Source of the DNA: Thermoplasmata archaeon
Lineage (GTDB): Archaea; Thermoplasmatota; Thermoplasmata; Thermoplasmatales; GCA-001856825
Assembly (NCBI GenBank): GCA_021797915.1
Contig: JAJZYT010000001.1
Coordinates: 16,473 to 80,472, forward strand
Length of the DNA: 64,000 nucleotides
Direction of reading: 5' to 3'
The notes beneath the pieces were generated by a model. That model saw nothing but the letters and a program-made list of their open reading frames with translations. It searched no databases and was not told the DNA's origin. Of this stretch, positions 32,293 to 40,022 are shown piece after piece. The number at the start of each line of letters is the position of its first letter. The first letter of the stretch is position 1. The position numbers and the translations under genes were made by a program.

Positions 32293-32460
32293 TCCCCTGC
32301 TCCCATCCCGTCTTTGTAAAGAACTTCTCCAGTATCTCCTTCTGTCCGTCGTTGGATCCTTGTTTCACTTCATCTAGTGTTGAAGCTTAGAAAAACCCAA
32401 AAGCAAGTGTCTTTTTAATCTCAGGAAATGATTGCACTACTTTTAATAATGTCTCATGTT
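32293..32460 (-). pseudogene. Decayed antisense gene remnant
   Basis: On the minus strand two short protein-like stretches lie in succession. One is K-H-E-T-L-L-K-V-V-Q-S-F-P-E-I-K-K-T-L ending in a stop; the other is L-D-E-V-K-Q-G-S-N-D-G-Q-K-E-I-L-E-K-F-F, running to 32293 where the propeller fragment begins. Codon-like structure with internal stops and no start suggests an old gene remnant. The parent family is not recognised. Confidence 0.3.
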
Positions 32461-32502
32461 TAGCTACATTACTGAAACTGATAGGAAAGGGGTGAGCTGA
32501 AG

Positions 32503-32904
32503 GTGGCAGGAGATCCATCGGAACAGATCGATGAAATCATCAGAAAAACTGATGACTGGCGTGGGAGCATGATGTCAAATCTACGTGAAATCATAAAACA
32601 GGCAGATCCCGAGATAGTCGAAGAGGTAAAGTGGAAAAAACACTCCAATCCCCTGGGAGTTCCAGTTTGGTCTTCAGAGGGAATAATTTGTATCGGTAAC
32701 ATCCTCAAGAAAGCGGTTAGACTTACCTTCTCAAAAGGATCACAGATATCTGATCCATCAAAACTGTTTAACACTCGATTAGACAGCAAGACTGTCCGTG
32801 CAGTTGACTTTTTTGAGGGAGATAGGATCGATGAGAAAGCGCTTACAAATATTGTTCAAAGAGCTGTGACTTTGAATCTGGAGAGATCGAAACTGAAAAA
32901 GTGA
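32503..32904 (+). CDS. DUF1801 family protein
   Basis: A 133-residue protein starting GTG after a purine-rich GGGGTGAGCTGAAG. It has the DUF1801/YdhG features: I-D-E-I-I-R-K-T-D-D-W-R-G, L-R-E-I-I-K-Q-A-D-P-E-I-V-E-E-V-K-W-K, then V-W-S-S-E-G-I-I-C-I-G and a V-R-L-T-F-S-K-G strand with D-x-S-K-L-F-N. The fold resembles frataxin-like proteins; its function is not established. It is on the plus strand and convergent with the following methyltransferase. Confidence 0.78.
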   Translation: MAGDPSEQIDEIIRKTDDWRGSMMSNLREIIKQADPEIVEEVKWKKHSNPLGVPVWSSEGIICIGNILKKAVRLTFSKGSQISDPSKLFNTRLDSKTVRAVDFFEGDRIDEKALTNIVQRAVTLNLERSKLKK

Positions 32905-32916
32905 AGTGCAGAAGTC

Positions 32917-33495
32917 TCACCGTTTCCTAAGAATCTTGATTCCGTACTTCCACTTGCCTTGACCTTCTCCAGGGCCGTCTTCTATTAGTTCAGAAAAGGA
33001 AGTCAAGAACTTGGTATCGGTCTTATCATGGGGGAAGAAGTCTCCAATCACAAAATATCCTTTCCTTTTCAGTACAGCGAATACATTTTCATAACCTGCG
33101 AATCTCCTTCTACCTAGATTGTGAAATACCAAGCTCGATATCACGAGATCGTACTTCACTTTGGATCTAATGGGGAGAGTTAGATCATGTTCGAAGAAAT
33201 GAACTCTTGAATCAACCTCCAAGAGTTTCATGTTATTCTCTGCTTTTATCATTGAAGAGTGAGATAGACTGCTGTTATCAAATGTATCTATTCCAGTAAT
33301 TACACCTTCCGGGAATGTCTTGGCAGCCACGTATGAAAGAAACCCCAACCCGCACCCAGCATCGAGTATCCGTATCACCGAATGAGGTTCATAAAGCGTC
33401 AAGAGTACTGCGGAAAAAGCACCTGCCACTCTATTTCTCATCTCCCTGGATTCGTCTGGATTAGAATGATGATAAGTCCCGAAATCTACTGTCAC
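32917..33495 (-). CDS. Class I SAM-dependent methyltransferase
   Basis: A 192-residue methyltransferase. Motif I is I-L-D-A-G-C-G-L-G-F-L-S-Y near 43-55. The beta-2 end is G-I-D-T-F, beta-3 H-F-F-E-H-D-L-T-L, and motif IV Y-D-L-V-I-S-S-L-V-F-H-N-L. An N-terminal Y-H-H-S-N-P-D-E-S helical cap precedes the core. The substrate is unknown. It is smaller than the methyltransferase at 1695-2453 and not obviously its close paralogue. It is divergent from hutH. Confidence 0.82.
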   Translation of the reverse strand: MTVDFGTYHHSNPDESREMRNRVAGAFSAVLLTLYEPHSVIRILDAGCGLGFLSYVAAKTFPEGVITGIDTFDNSSLSHSSMIKAENNMKLLEVDSRVHFFEHDLTLPIRSKVKYDLVISSLVFHNLGRRRFAGYENVFAVLKRKGYFVIGDFFPHDKTDTKFLTSFSELIEDGPGEGQGKWKYGIKILRKR

Positions 33496-33592
33496 AGTAG
33501 CAGCACCATTATTTCCAATTTAGCTTTAACCAAAGGGGGTCCAAGGTAGGGTTGAAAGTGTTAATATTTATTCCCGTCATCTATTCTAAGTC

Positions 33593-35086
33593 ATGATTGT
33601 ACTCACTGGCAACGACTTGACTCTGGCCCAAGTAATAAGGTGTGCTGAGGGAGAAGAGAAAGTCGTTATTTCAAAGGGGGCTACAGAAAGGGTAAAGTCC
33701 AGCAGAAAAAAAATTGAAGATTATATCAGTTCTGGGGCGCCTATATATGGTGTAAACACTGGTTTTGGTGACTTGATAAGTGAAAGGATCGGTCCGGACA
33801 AGATCAAAGAACTCCAGAGGAATCTGATAAGGTCCCATTCTTCAGGTTACGGAAAACCGCTTGACAGAAAAACGGTGAGGGCGATGATTCTGGTCAGGGC
33901 AAACTCCCTATCCAAGGGCTATTCCGGTGTGAGGAGCGAACTTGTGCAATCCCTTGTCGATCTTTTGAACAATAACGTGATTCCTTTCATTCCAGAGAAG
34001 GGAAGCGTTGGTTCTTCAGGTGATCTGTCACCACTGTCTCATCTAGCTCTTGTGCTTATGGGAGAGGGGCGGGCAGTCGAAGACGGTAAGGTGCTGGACA
34101 CTAAAGAAGTTCTGAGTAAGAAAGGACTAAAGCCACTCGCCCTCGAATCAAAGGAAGGACTCTCTTTGATCAATGGTACTTCGTATATGTTGTCGAATCT
34201 CTCGCTGGGATATGACGACTCTGAGAATCTATTCAGGCATGCCCTTATTGCAGCAGGAATGTCAATGCATCTTCTTAGTGCCACTGAAAAGGCACTTGAT
34301 TGTGGTTTGTTCGAGGCAAGGGGACATAAAGAACAGGGTACCGTTGCGAGAGCGATCAGGAACATCGTGCAAGGAAGCGATCGAATAAGAAAGGGGACGG
34401 AATCCAAAGTACAGGATGCCTACTCCCTAAGGTGTATTCCAACTGTCTTGGGTTCGATACTCCAAACAATGAATTACGTCCGTGGAGTGGTGAGTGCAGA
34501 ATTGAACGCAGCAACCGATAACCCGCTGGTGTTCGATGAGGTGATATCCGGATGCAACTTCCATGGTGAGCCTCTTGCACTAGCAGCTGACTATCTTTCT
34601 ATCGCAATGACAGAGCTGGGCAACATTTCGGAAAGGAGATCATTCAGAATGCTCGACAAGTCTCTTTCAGGACTGGCCCCATTCCTAGCGGAAAAGCCTG
34701 GAGTTGAATCCGGGTTAATGATTCCGCAGTATGTAGCTGCCGCTCTGTGCAATGAAAACAAGGTACTGGTATATCCTTCCTCTGCAGACAACATACCGAC
34801 ATCCGCAAACCAAGAAGACCATAACTCGATGGGTGCCACCTCTACCAGGAAAATGAGGGAAATTATATGGAATGTAAAGGGGATAGTCGCAATCGAAATG
34901 CTCATCTCCTATAGAGGGATGGAAATGTATGGAGTTTCGGGGAAGCACCTGAACACTGTTTATTCGATCTTGAACGATACCATCGGCGATTTCAGGGGAG
35001 ATATGGAAACGACAACTTTGGTGGAGAAGATAACAAGGTTGATTGACTCAGGCAAAATGCTAGAGGAGATTCCAATCAGACTGTGA
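33593..35086 (+). CDS. hutH: Histidine ammonia-lyase
   Basis: Converts L-histidine to urocanate and ammonia, the first step of histidine catabolism. The 497-residue chain has Y-G-V-N-T-G-F-G near 52-59, the MIO region G-S-V-G-S-S-G-D-L-S-P-L-S-H with Ser141-Ser142-Gly143, N-A-A-T-D-N-P-L-V-F, and a C-terminal N-Q-E-D-H-N-S-M-G-A. The prosthetic-group tripeptide is SSG instead of the usual ASG. Phenylalanine or tyrosine ammonia-lyase are possible alternatives, but length and the Q-E-D-H-N-S-M-G block favour histidine. No other hut genes are adjacent. Confidence 0.92.
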   Translation: MIVLTGNDLTLAQVIRCAEGEEKVVISKGATERVKSSRKKIEDYISSGAPIYGVNTGFGDLISERIGPDKIKELQRNLIRSHSSGYGKPLDRKTVRAMILVRANSLSKGYSGVRSELVQSLVDLLNNNVIPFIPEKGSVGSSGDLSPLSHLALVLMGEGRAVEDGKVLDTKEVLSKKGLKPLALESKEGLSLINGTSYMLSNLSLGYDDSENLFRHALIAAGMSMHLLSATEKALDCGLFEARGHKEQGTVARAIRNIVQGSDRIRKGTESKVQDAYSLRCIPTVLGSILQTMNYVRGVVSAELNAATDNPLVFDEVISGCNFHGEPLALAADYLSIAMTELGNISERRSFRMLDKSLSGLAPFLAEKPGVESGLMIPQYVAAALCNENKVLVYPSSADNIPTSANQEDHNSMGATSTRKMREIIWNVKGIVAIEMLISYRGMEMYGVSGKHLNTVYSILNDTIGDFRGDMETTTLVEKITRLIDSGKMLEEIPIRL

Positions 35087-35255
35087 TCTGCTTCTTCTTC
35101 CTCGAGCAAATAGCAAACTCATCACCATCAAAGAATACCTCTCTCTCTGGATACTGTTTCCTTACTTCTTCTACCATGTCAAGGATTTCCTTTACGGTGA
35201 GATTCGTATTTCTCCCTATTTTCCGGTGAACTATTTTGTCTTCAAGGGAGTCCAT
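35076..35255 (-). CDS. Small protein of 59 residues, unknown
   Basis: A minus-strand ATG-to-TGA frame between hutH and hisS. It has a protein-like sequence: basic N-terminus (S-L-E-D-K-I-V-H-R-K-I-G-R-N-T), a helix V-K-E-I-L-D-M-V-E-E-V-R-K-Q-Y, then E-R-E-V-F-F-D-G-D-E-F-A-I-C-S-R-K-K-K. A TATA-like AACTTTTATA lies 25-34 bases upstream of the ATG, as for leaderless archaeal genes. Its end overlaps hutH by 11 bases. The family is not recognised. The regular helix-then-strand layout and promoter argue that it is real. Confidence 0.6.
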   Translation of the reverse strand: MDSLEDKIVHRKIGRNTNLTVKEILDMVEEVRKQYPEREVFFDGDEFAICSRKKKQITV

Positions 35256-35320
35256 CTATGGTTCGTTATTCGTATGGTACTATAAAAGTTTCTTGAAATC
35301 CCACTTTTTAGCTTTGAGTG

Positions 35321-36586
35321 CTATTTCATGGCTCCAAACAGCTCGTCAGTGCCGGTCAAGGGAATCTCTTTCTGCTGTCCAGAGGAAAGTATTTTTAGTG
35401 ATACTGTTTCCTTTATGGCCTCGTTCTCGCCCAGTATTACCACGTACTCGTATCCCATTTTGGAGGCATAGTCAAGTTGTTTGCTGATACCTCGTTCCAT
35501 CACGTTGAGATCTACTTTCAGACCAATGCTCCGAAGAACAGATGCGACCCTGGTAGAGTATATCCTCCCCTGCTGATCTATAGGCGCAAGGAATATCTGT
35601 TTCCCGCCCTTATGTACCCAGAGCCCCTTGGATTTCATTATATTTTCTAACACAACATCTCCCATTGCAAATCCTGTGGCCGGTGTGTTTTCTCCTCCAA
35701 GCTGTCCGATAACGTTATCATACCTTCCCCCTCCAAGAATTGACCTGAATTTATCCTCTCTGTCCGATGCCTCGAAGACGCACCCGGTGTAGTAGGCTAT
35801 CCCTCTGACTATCTTGAGATCTATTTCTATATCAACTCCAACAGAAGAGCTGACGAAATCCCTAATCTTGAACAAATTCTGAAGTTCTGGATCATCGTAT
35901 CCTTCGAGTATTTTCCCATCCACAAACGAGCTCAGGACGCCCAAGTCAATTCCATTTTCTTTCACGAACGATTCTCTGTCAGGCTGGCTGATCTTCGACC
36001 AGCGATCCAGAACGTAATAGACCTCCTCCCTCTTACCCGGAAGGTACTTCTCAATGAGCCTGTCTATCAATATTCTCGAACTGACCCTTATTTTCGTGAA
36101 TCCGATTATTCCAAGGCTCTTCAGTATGTAGGCCCCTAGTGATATAAGCTCTGCATCTGCTAGGTAGCTCTCGCTGCCAATAATGTCTGCATTGAGCTGG
36201 TAGAATTCTCTCGTCCTGCCGGACTGGGGTTCCTCATATCTCCAGAATTTCTGAACACTGAACCACTTCAGAGGTTTCACCAAATCTTTTCTCGCAGCTA
36301 CCATTCTGGACACAGTGGGAGTCAGCTCTGGTATCAGGGCAATCTCTCTCTCACCCTTGTCCCGGAAAGAAAACATTTGGTTCATGATCTCCATCCCGGA
36401 CTTGTTTGCAAAAAGTTCGACGTTCTCGACCGAAGGCCCATCTATTTCTTTGAAACCGAATTGCCTGCAGGAATCTTTCATGGTCCGAAATACATCGCTC
36501 CTGATTTCCTGCTCTTCCGGGTAGAAATCCCTGAATCCTCTCAGCCTCTCAACCATTCTTCTAGCACTCTCTCTTTCTACATCCAC
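35321..36586 (-). CDS. hisS: Histidyl-tRNA synthetase
   Basis: Class II aminoacyl-tRNA synthetase, 421 residues. N-terminal L-R-G-F-R-D-F-Y-P-E-E is the family start. Motif 2 is F-W-R-Y-E-E-P-Q-S-G-R-T-R-E-F-Y-Q, with the histidine-specific loop following in A-D-I-I-G. The second histidine motif is G-I-A-Y-Y-T-G-C-V-F-E, and motif 3 is A-T-G-F-A-M-G. The C-terminal anticodon-binding domain starts near 325 (I-F-L-A-P-I-D-Q-Q). No frameshift is seen. The 59-residue gene follows 65 bases downstream with its own promoter. Confidence 0.96.
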   Translation of the reverse strand: MDVERESARRMVERLRGFRDFYPEEQEIRSDVFRTMKDSCRQFGFKEIDGPSVENVELFANKSGMEIMNQMFSFRDKGEREIALIPELTPTVSRMVAARKDLVKPLKWFSVQKFWRYEEPQSGRTREFYQLNADIIGSESYLADAELISLGAYILKSLGIIGFTKIRVSSRILIDRLIEKYLPGKREEVYYVLDRWSKISQPDRESFVKENGIDLGVLSSFVDGKILEGYDDPELQNLFKIRDFVSSSVGVDIEIDLKIVRGIAYYTGCVFEASDREDKFRSILGGGRYDNVIGQLGGENTPATGFAMGDVVLENIMKSKGLWVHKGGKQIFLAPIDQQGRIYSTRVASVLRSIGLKVDLNVMERGISKQLDYASKMGYEYVVILGENEAIKETVSLKILSSGQQKEIPLTGTDELFGAMK

Positions 36587-36675
36587 ATAACTATGTTAAA
36601 ATTTGCCCCGCTTAGCATAACCAGAGAGGCGCGGACTAATCATAAATAATAAAAGGAGATAAAGAGTGGAGATCT

Positions 36676-37869
36676 ATGAAAATATCTGTTGAAAACAACA
36701 GTTTAAAGGTTCCTGACGTCGTTGATATTCCATTCATCGAAGGGGATGGTATTGGCCCGGATATTACAAGGGCTACAAAGAAAGTTATAGACGAAGCACT
36801 AAGAGTCAGCTACGGAAACGAAAGAAAATTTAACTGGATCGAGCTGCTCGCCGGGGAGAAGGCGATATCGAAGTTCAATACACCTCTACCCGATGACACA
36901 GTCAACAAGATTACTGAATACAGAATAGCTCTGAAGGGTCCCCTTACGACACCGGTCGGAGGAGGCTTCAGGAGCATCAATGTCACTCTAAGACAGAAAA
37001 TGGATCTATATGCAAACGTTCGGCCCGTGAAGTATTATCCTGGTTTGCCGAGTCCGCTGAAGAGTCCAGAGAAGGTGGATATGGTCGTTTTCAGGGAAAA
37101 CACGGAAGATGTTTACATGGGGATAGAGTTCCCATCCAACAGCAAGGAAGCCGAACAGGTAATCGAGCTCATGGCCAAGTTCGGACATCCTATTAGAAAT
37201 GGGTCCGGAATCGGAATAAAGCCCATAAGCAAGTTTGCCACCACAAGAATAGCCAAGATGGCGATTGACTATGCATTCGAAAATGGAAGGAAAAGCGTCA
37301 CCATCATGCACAAAGGGAACATAATGAAGTACACGGAAGGGGCATTCAAGGAATGGTCATACGAAACTTCAAGGCAGTTCGGTGACAGAGTAGTGAACGA
37401 GACAGAAACTGCGGGCAAAAACATGAGCGGGAAGATAGTCATAAAAGACAGGATTGCAGACAACATGTTTCAGCAAATTTTGCTCAGACCCGACGAGTAC
37501 GACATACTCCTCTGTCCAAATCTAAACGGCGACTATATCTCAGACGCGCTCGCAGCGCAGGTCGGTGGAATTGGAGTAGCCCCCTCGGGAAACATCGGAG
37601 ACAACTACGCAGTATTCGAAGCAGTTCACGGCTCTGCCCCAAAGTATGCGAACCTAGATGTCGCAGACCCATCTTCGTTGCTGCTTTCCGCGGTAATGAT
37701 GCTGCGCTACATCAAGTGGAACGAACCAGCAAATCTCATAGAGAAAGCGTTCGTCGACACCCTGAGAGACAAACAGGTTCCTCAGGACCTTGCAAGACAT
37801 CTCGGAATCAAGGCACTCAAGACATCTGAATTCGCTGAAAGTATCGTGCAGCATATGAGCGCAAGGTGA
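36676..37869 (+). CDS. icd: Isocitrate dehydrogenase
   Basis: Oxidative decarboxylation of isocitrate to 2-oxoglutarate in the citric acid cycle. It is 397 residues long. The chain shows I-P-F-I-E-G-D-G-I-G-P-D, the substrate-binding G-G-F-R-S-I-N-V-T-L-R-Q-K-M-D-L-Y-A-N-V-R-P, R-E-N-T-E-D-V-Y-M-G-I-E, the catalytic Lys region M-H-K-G-N-I-M-K-Y-T-E-G, and H-G-S-A-P-K-Y-A near the coenzyme site. The S-I-N-V-T-L-R-Q loop is specific for isocitrate over isopropylmalate. Cofactor choice is probably NADP but is not proven here. Confidence 0.95.
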   Translation: MKISVENNSLKVPDVVDIPFIEGDGIGPDITRATKKVIDEALRVSYGNERKFNWIELLAGEKAISKFNTPLPDDTVNKITEYRIALKGPLTTPVGGGFRSINVTLRQKMDLYANVRPVKYYPGLPSPLKSPEKVDMVVFRENTEDVYMGIEFPSNSKEAEQVIELMAKFGHPIRNGSGIGIKPISKFATTRIAKMAIDYAFENGRKSVTIMHKGNIMKYTEGAFKEWSYETSRQFGDRVVNETETAGKNMSGKIVIKDRIADNMFQQILLRPDEYDILLCPNLNGDYISDALAAQVGGIGVAPSGNIGDNYAVFEAVHGSAPKYANLDVADPSSLLLSAVMMLRYIKWNEPANLIEKAFVDTLRDKQVPQDLARHLGIKALKTSEFAESIVQHMSAR

Positions 37870-37898
37870 GCATTGTAGCGTAAAGATACAGCTAACTA

Positions 37899-37920
37899 TT
37901 TATATATACTATATATAAGC
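37899..37920 (+). promoter_or_regulatory. Tandem TATA boxes before the tbp gene
   Basis: Two TATA elements lie side by side, TTTATATATA at about 37900-37909 and CTATATATAAG at 37909-37919. The first is centred about 27 bases before the ATG, right for a leaderless start. The second would sit over or just before the start site and could let TBP bind its own gene's start region. Confidence 0.5.
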
Positions 37921-37930
37921 TGCGAAAATT

Positions 37931-38488
37931 ATGGCTGAAGAAGAAAACATAGCGATTGAGAATATAGTTGCATCAACATCACTCGCAGATAAGTTAGATT
38001 TAAGCAAAATAGCACTTGCATTGGAAGGGTCGGAATACGAGCCAGAACAGTTTCCGGGTTTGATATACAGGCTGGCAGAGCCGAAGACCGCTGTCCTGAT
38101 TTTCAGGTCAGGAAAGGTCAACTGTACCGGTGCAAAAACGATAGACTCAGTCAACAAGACAATAAGCACAATAGTCGACAAGCTCAAGAAGACAGGAATA
38201 GCCGTAAACAGCAACCCAGATATCGTCGTGCAGAACATTGTCGCCGTTTATGACCTACACATGCAACTTAATCTGACAAACATCGCAATGTCGCTCGGAC
38301 TGGAAAATGTGGAATATGAGCCTGAGCAGTTCCCAGGTCTTGTGTACAGGATAGAGGAGCCCAAGGTCGTTTTGTTACTATTCGGTTCCGGGAAGGTAGT
38401 TTGTACCGGGGCAAAGGAGAAGGGAGAAATCTCTCAAGCCGTCAAGATACTGAAGAAGGATCTTGAGAAAATAACAGCAGTCAAATGA
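37931..38488 (+). CDS. tbp: TATA-box-binding protein
   Basis: General archaeal transcription factor that bends promoter DNA and recruits TFB. The 185-residue protein is two imperfect direct repeats. The first has E-Y-E-P-E-Q-F-P-G-L-I-Y-R-L-A-E-P-K near 36-53 and L-I-F-R-S-G-K-V-N-C-T-G-A-K. The second has E-Y-E-P-E-Q-F-P-G-L-V-Y-R-I-E-E-P-K and F-G-S-G-K-V-V-C-T-G-A-K. There is no long acidic tail. The stop overlaps the next ATG by 4 bases. Confidence 0.98.
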   Translation: MAEEENIAIENIVASTSLADKLDLSKIALALEGSEYEPEQFPGLIYRLAEPKTAVLIFRSGKVNCTGAKTIDSVNKTISTIVDKLKKTGIAVNSNPDIVVQNIVAVYDLHMQLNLTNIAMSLGLENVEYEPEQFPGLVYRIEEPKVVLLLFGSGKVVCTGAKEKGEISQAVKILKKDLEKITAVK

Positions 38489-38727
38489 CCGTGAAGGAAA
38501 AGACGGGAAGAAAGAGATACGTCCATTTCGACAACCCTACATCGGATAAGCTGCGCTGGCTGGTCCAGCAACTCGATGATTCCAGGGTTGTGAACTATCA
38601 CGGCATCACAGCGATGCGGGTAAAGCACTCTCAACTGTCATATCTGAGAGAGCTCTCTGAGAAATCGGGAATCAACATTGACATGGTGTCGGGGACGCTA
38701 AAGGCACTTAGGAAAAAAGTATCATAG
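38485..38727 (+). CDS. Short protein resembling RNase P subunit Pop5 (Rnp2)
   Basis: An 80-residue basic protein translationally coupled to tbp (ATGA overlap). The start G-R-K-R-Y-V-H-F resembles the R-K-R-Y-I-A-F strand of Pop5. The ending V-K-H-S-Q-L-S-Y-L-R-E-L followed by M-V-S-G-T-L-K-A-L-R-K-K resembles the Pop5 segment with V-S-G-T-I-K-x-x-R-K. It is shorter than typical Pop5 proteins (about 110-140 residues); the helical middle is reduced. The assignment is tentative. If it is wrong, this is an unknown basic RNA-binding-like protein. Confidence 0.5.
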   Translation: MTVKEKTGRKRYVHFDNPTSDKLRWLVQQLDDSRVVNYHGITAMRVKHSQLSYLRELSEKSGINIDMVSGTLKALRKKVS

Positions 38728-39942
38728 GTCCAGCGAAAAAACGTCTTCCATATCCAGACCAGTCATTCCCCCGATTTTCTTCCTCAGTTCCTCATCTCTT
38801 TGAAGGAGGTAATAGAAGTATGGGAGGGAATCCCTGTTCATGAATGCTGAAGACTTGTGAACATACCTGCCCATTATCATAGAAAAGTCCTTTCTAATCC
38901 CTCTGTACTTCTTCAGTGATCCCATGTTCTTGATGAGAGAGGGAAATGCAAATTTTTCAAATCTTTCGCTCTTCAACTGAAGGATGGAAACGTAAGACAT
39001 CAGATCGTTGGCATAGGACCAGAGTGAGTAGTTCATTCTCCGTCCAACCCTGCCCAGAAACAGGTCTGCTTTCCCGATGTTGTCGAGCGCATTTACAAAA
39101 TCGTCTATCCTTGCATGCAGAGGGTACACGTTCTCGAGGAGGTACAGTATGAAATCGTTGGGGTCCATTCCGACATTCATTATCTCTGCCCTTATGCCCC
39201 TTATGTCTTTTCTGTGACCGTGAATGATGTCGTTTATCACCGTATAGGTGCTCAAAGTAAGATCCCTTTCACTCGTTTCATATACTTGTCCGATTCCTTG
39301 GAGATCATTGACCGCTGCCCTCATGTCTCCGTTTGCGTTTTCTGCGATTGCGTTGATTCTATCAGGCGGAGCGTATATGCTCTCGTTCTGAAGTATCTCT
39401 TTCAGTACACTCACAATCTGAGTCTTCATGTACCTCCTGAATTCAATCGCTTCGCACTTGTCTGCTATTGACCTTCCCGTAGTGGACGACTTGAGAGCAT
39501 AGAAGTCGTTGGCAATCAGGATTACTGGATTCAGAGTTTTATCCAGCAAGTTGGATATTGCTGCTTTTCCTCCTGCGTCTGAACCTTCAACATTTCGCTC
39601 GTATAGAGAATCCACTTCATCCATCACTATCAGTTTCTTCCGGTTCTTTTCATCGGAGATGGAGGAGTAAAGTGATCCCTTTGTCGCATTCTGTTCAATG
39701 GCTGCCTTTGATCGGATGTCGGATGCATTGAATTCCACGTACTCCCAGTCCATCTCTTTGGCAAGTGCGATTGCTGAGGAAGTCTTGCCAGTTCCCGGAG
39801 CTCCGTAAATTATCAACCCTCTCTTTGAAGGCGTCCCACTTTCCCATTTCCTTGCCCAAGAAATCATCGACTCCACTGTCTTGTCTCTTCGCAACTGACT
39901 CAAAAGGGAGGGCCTGTATTTCTCAGTCCAAGGGATTTCCAC
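38722..39942 (-). CDS. rfcL: Replication factor C large subunit
   Basis: AAA+ large subunit of the clamp loader, 406 residues. It begins I-P-W-T-E-K-Y-R-P-S-L-L-S-Q-L and has Walker A Y-G-A-P-G-T-G-K-T-S near 45-54, E-F-N-A-S-D-I-R-S, and Walker B V-M-D-E-V-D-S-L. The collar domain follows. The C-terminal charged extension seen in many archaeal RFC-L proteins is short; the chain ends E-D-V-F-S-L-D-L, which may act as a PCNA-binding tail. It partners the small subunit at 8823-9776. It is convergent with the Pop5-like gene, overlapping 6 bases. Confidence 0.95.
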   Translation of the reverse strand: MEIPWTEKYRPSLLSQLRRDKTVESMISWARKWESGTPSKRGLIIYGAPGTGKTSSAIALAKEMDWEYVEFNASDIRSKAAIEQNATKGSLYSSISDEKNRKKLIVMDEVDSLYERNVEGSDAGGKAAISNLLDKTLNPVILIANDFYALKSSTTGRSIADKCEAIEFRRYMKTQIVSVLKEILQNESIYAPPDRINAIAENANGDMRAAVNDLQGIGQVYETSERDLTLSTYTVINDIIHGHRKDIRGIRAEIMNVGMDPNDFILYLLENVYPLHARIDDFVNALDNIGKADLFLGRVGRRMNYSLWSYANDLMSYVSILQLKSERFEKFAFPSLIKNMGSLKKYRGIRKDFSMIMGRYVHKSSAFMNRDSLPYFYYLLQRDEELRKKIGGMTGLDMEDVFSLDL

Positions 39943-40022
39943 GCTTATGGATTATTCTGTGGTTTAAACATTTGTCTGTTTGGGAGACAAAGATTAAATT
40001 AATCCTTTGCAGTTTTGGAATC

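Noticed and set aside
39765-40022. 86-residue N-terminal extension of the MtnA frame
   Set aside because: It overlaps rfcL antisense, looks unlike the family, and the ATG at 40023 has its own TATA box.
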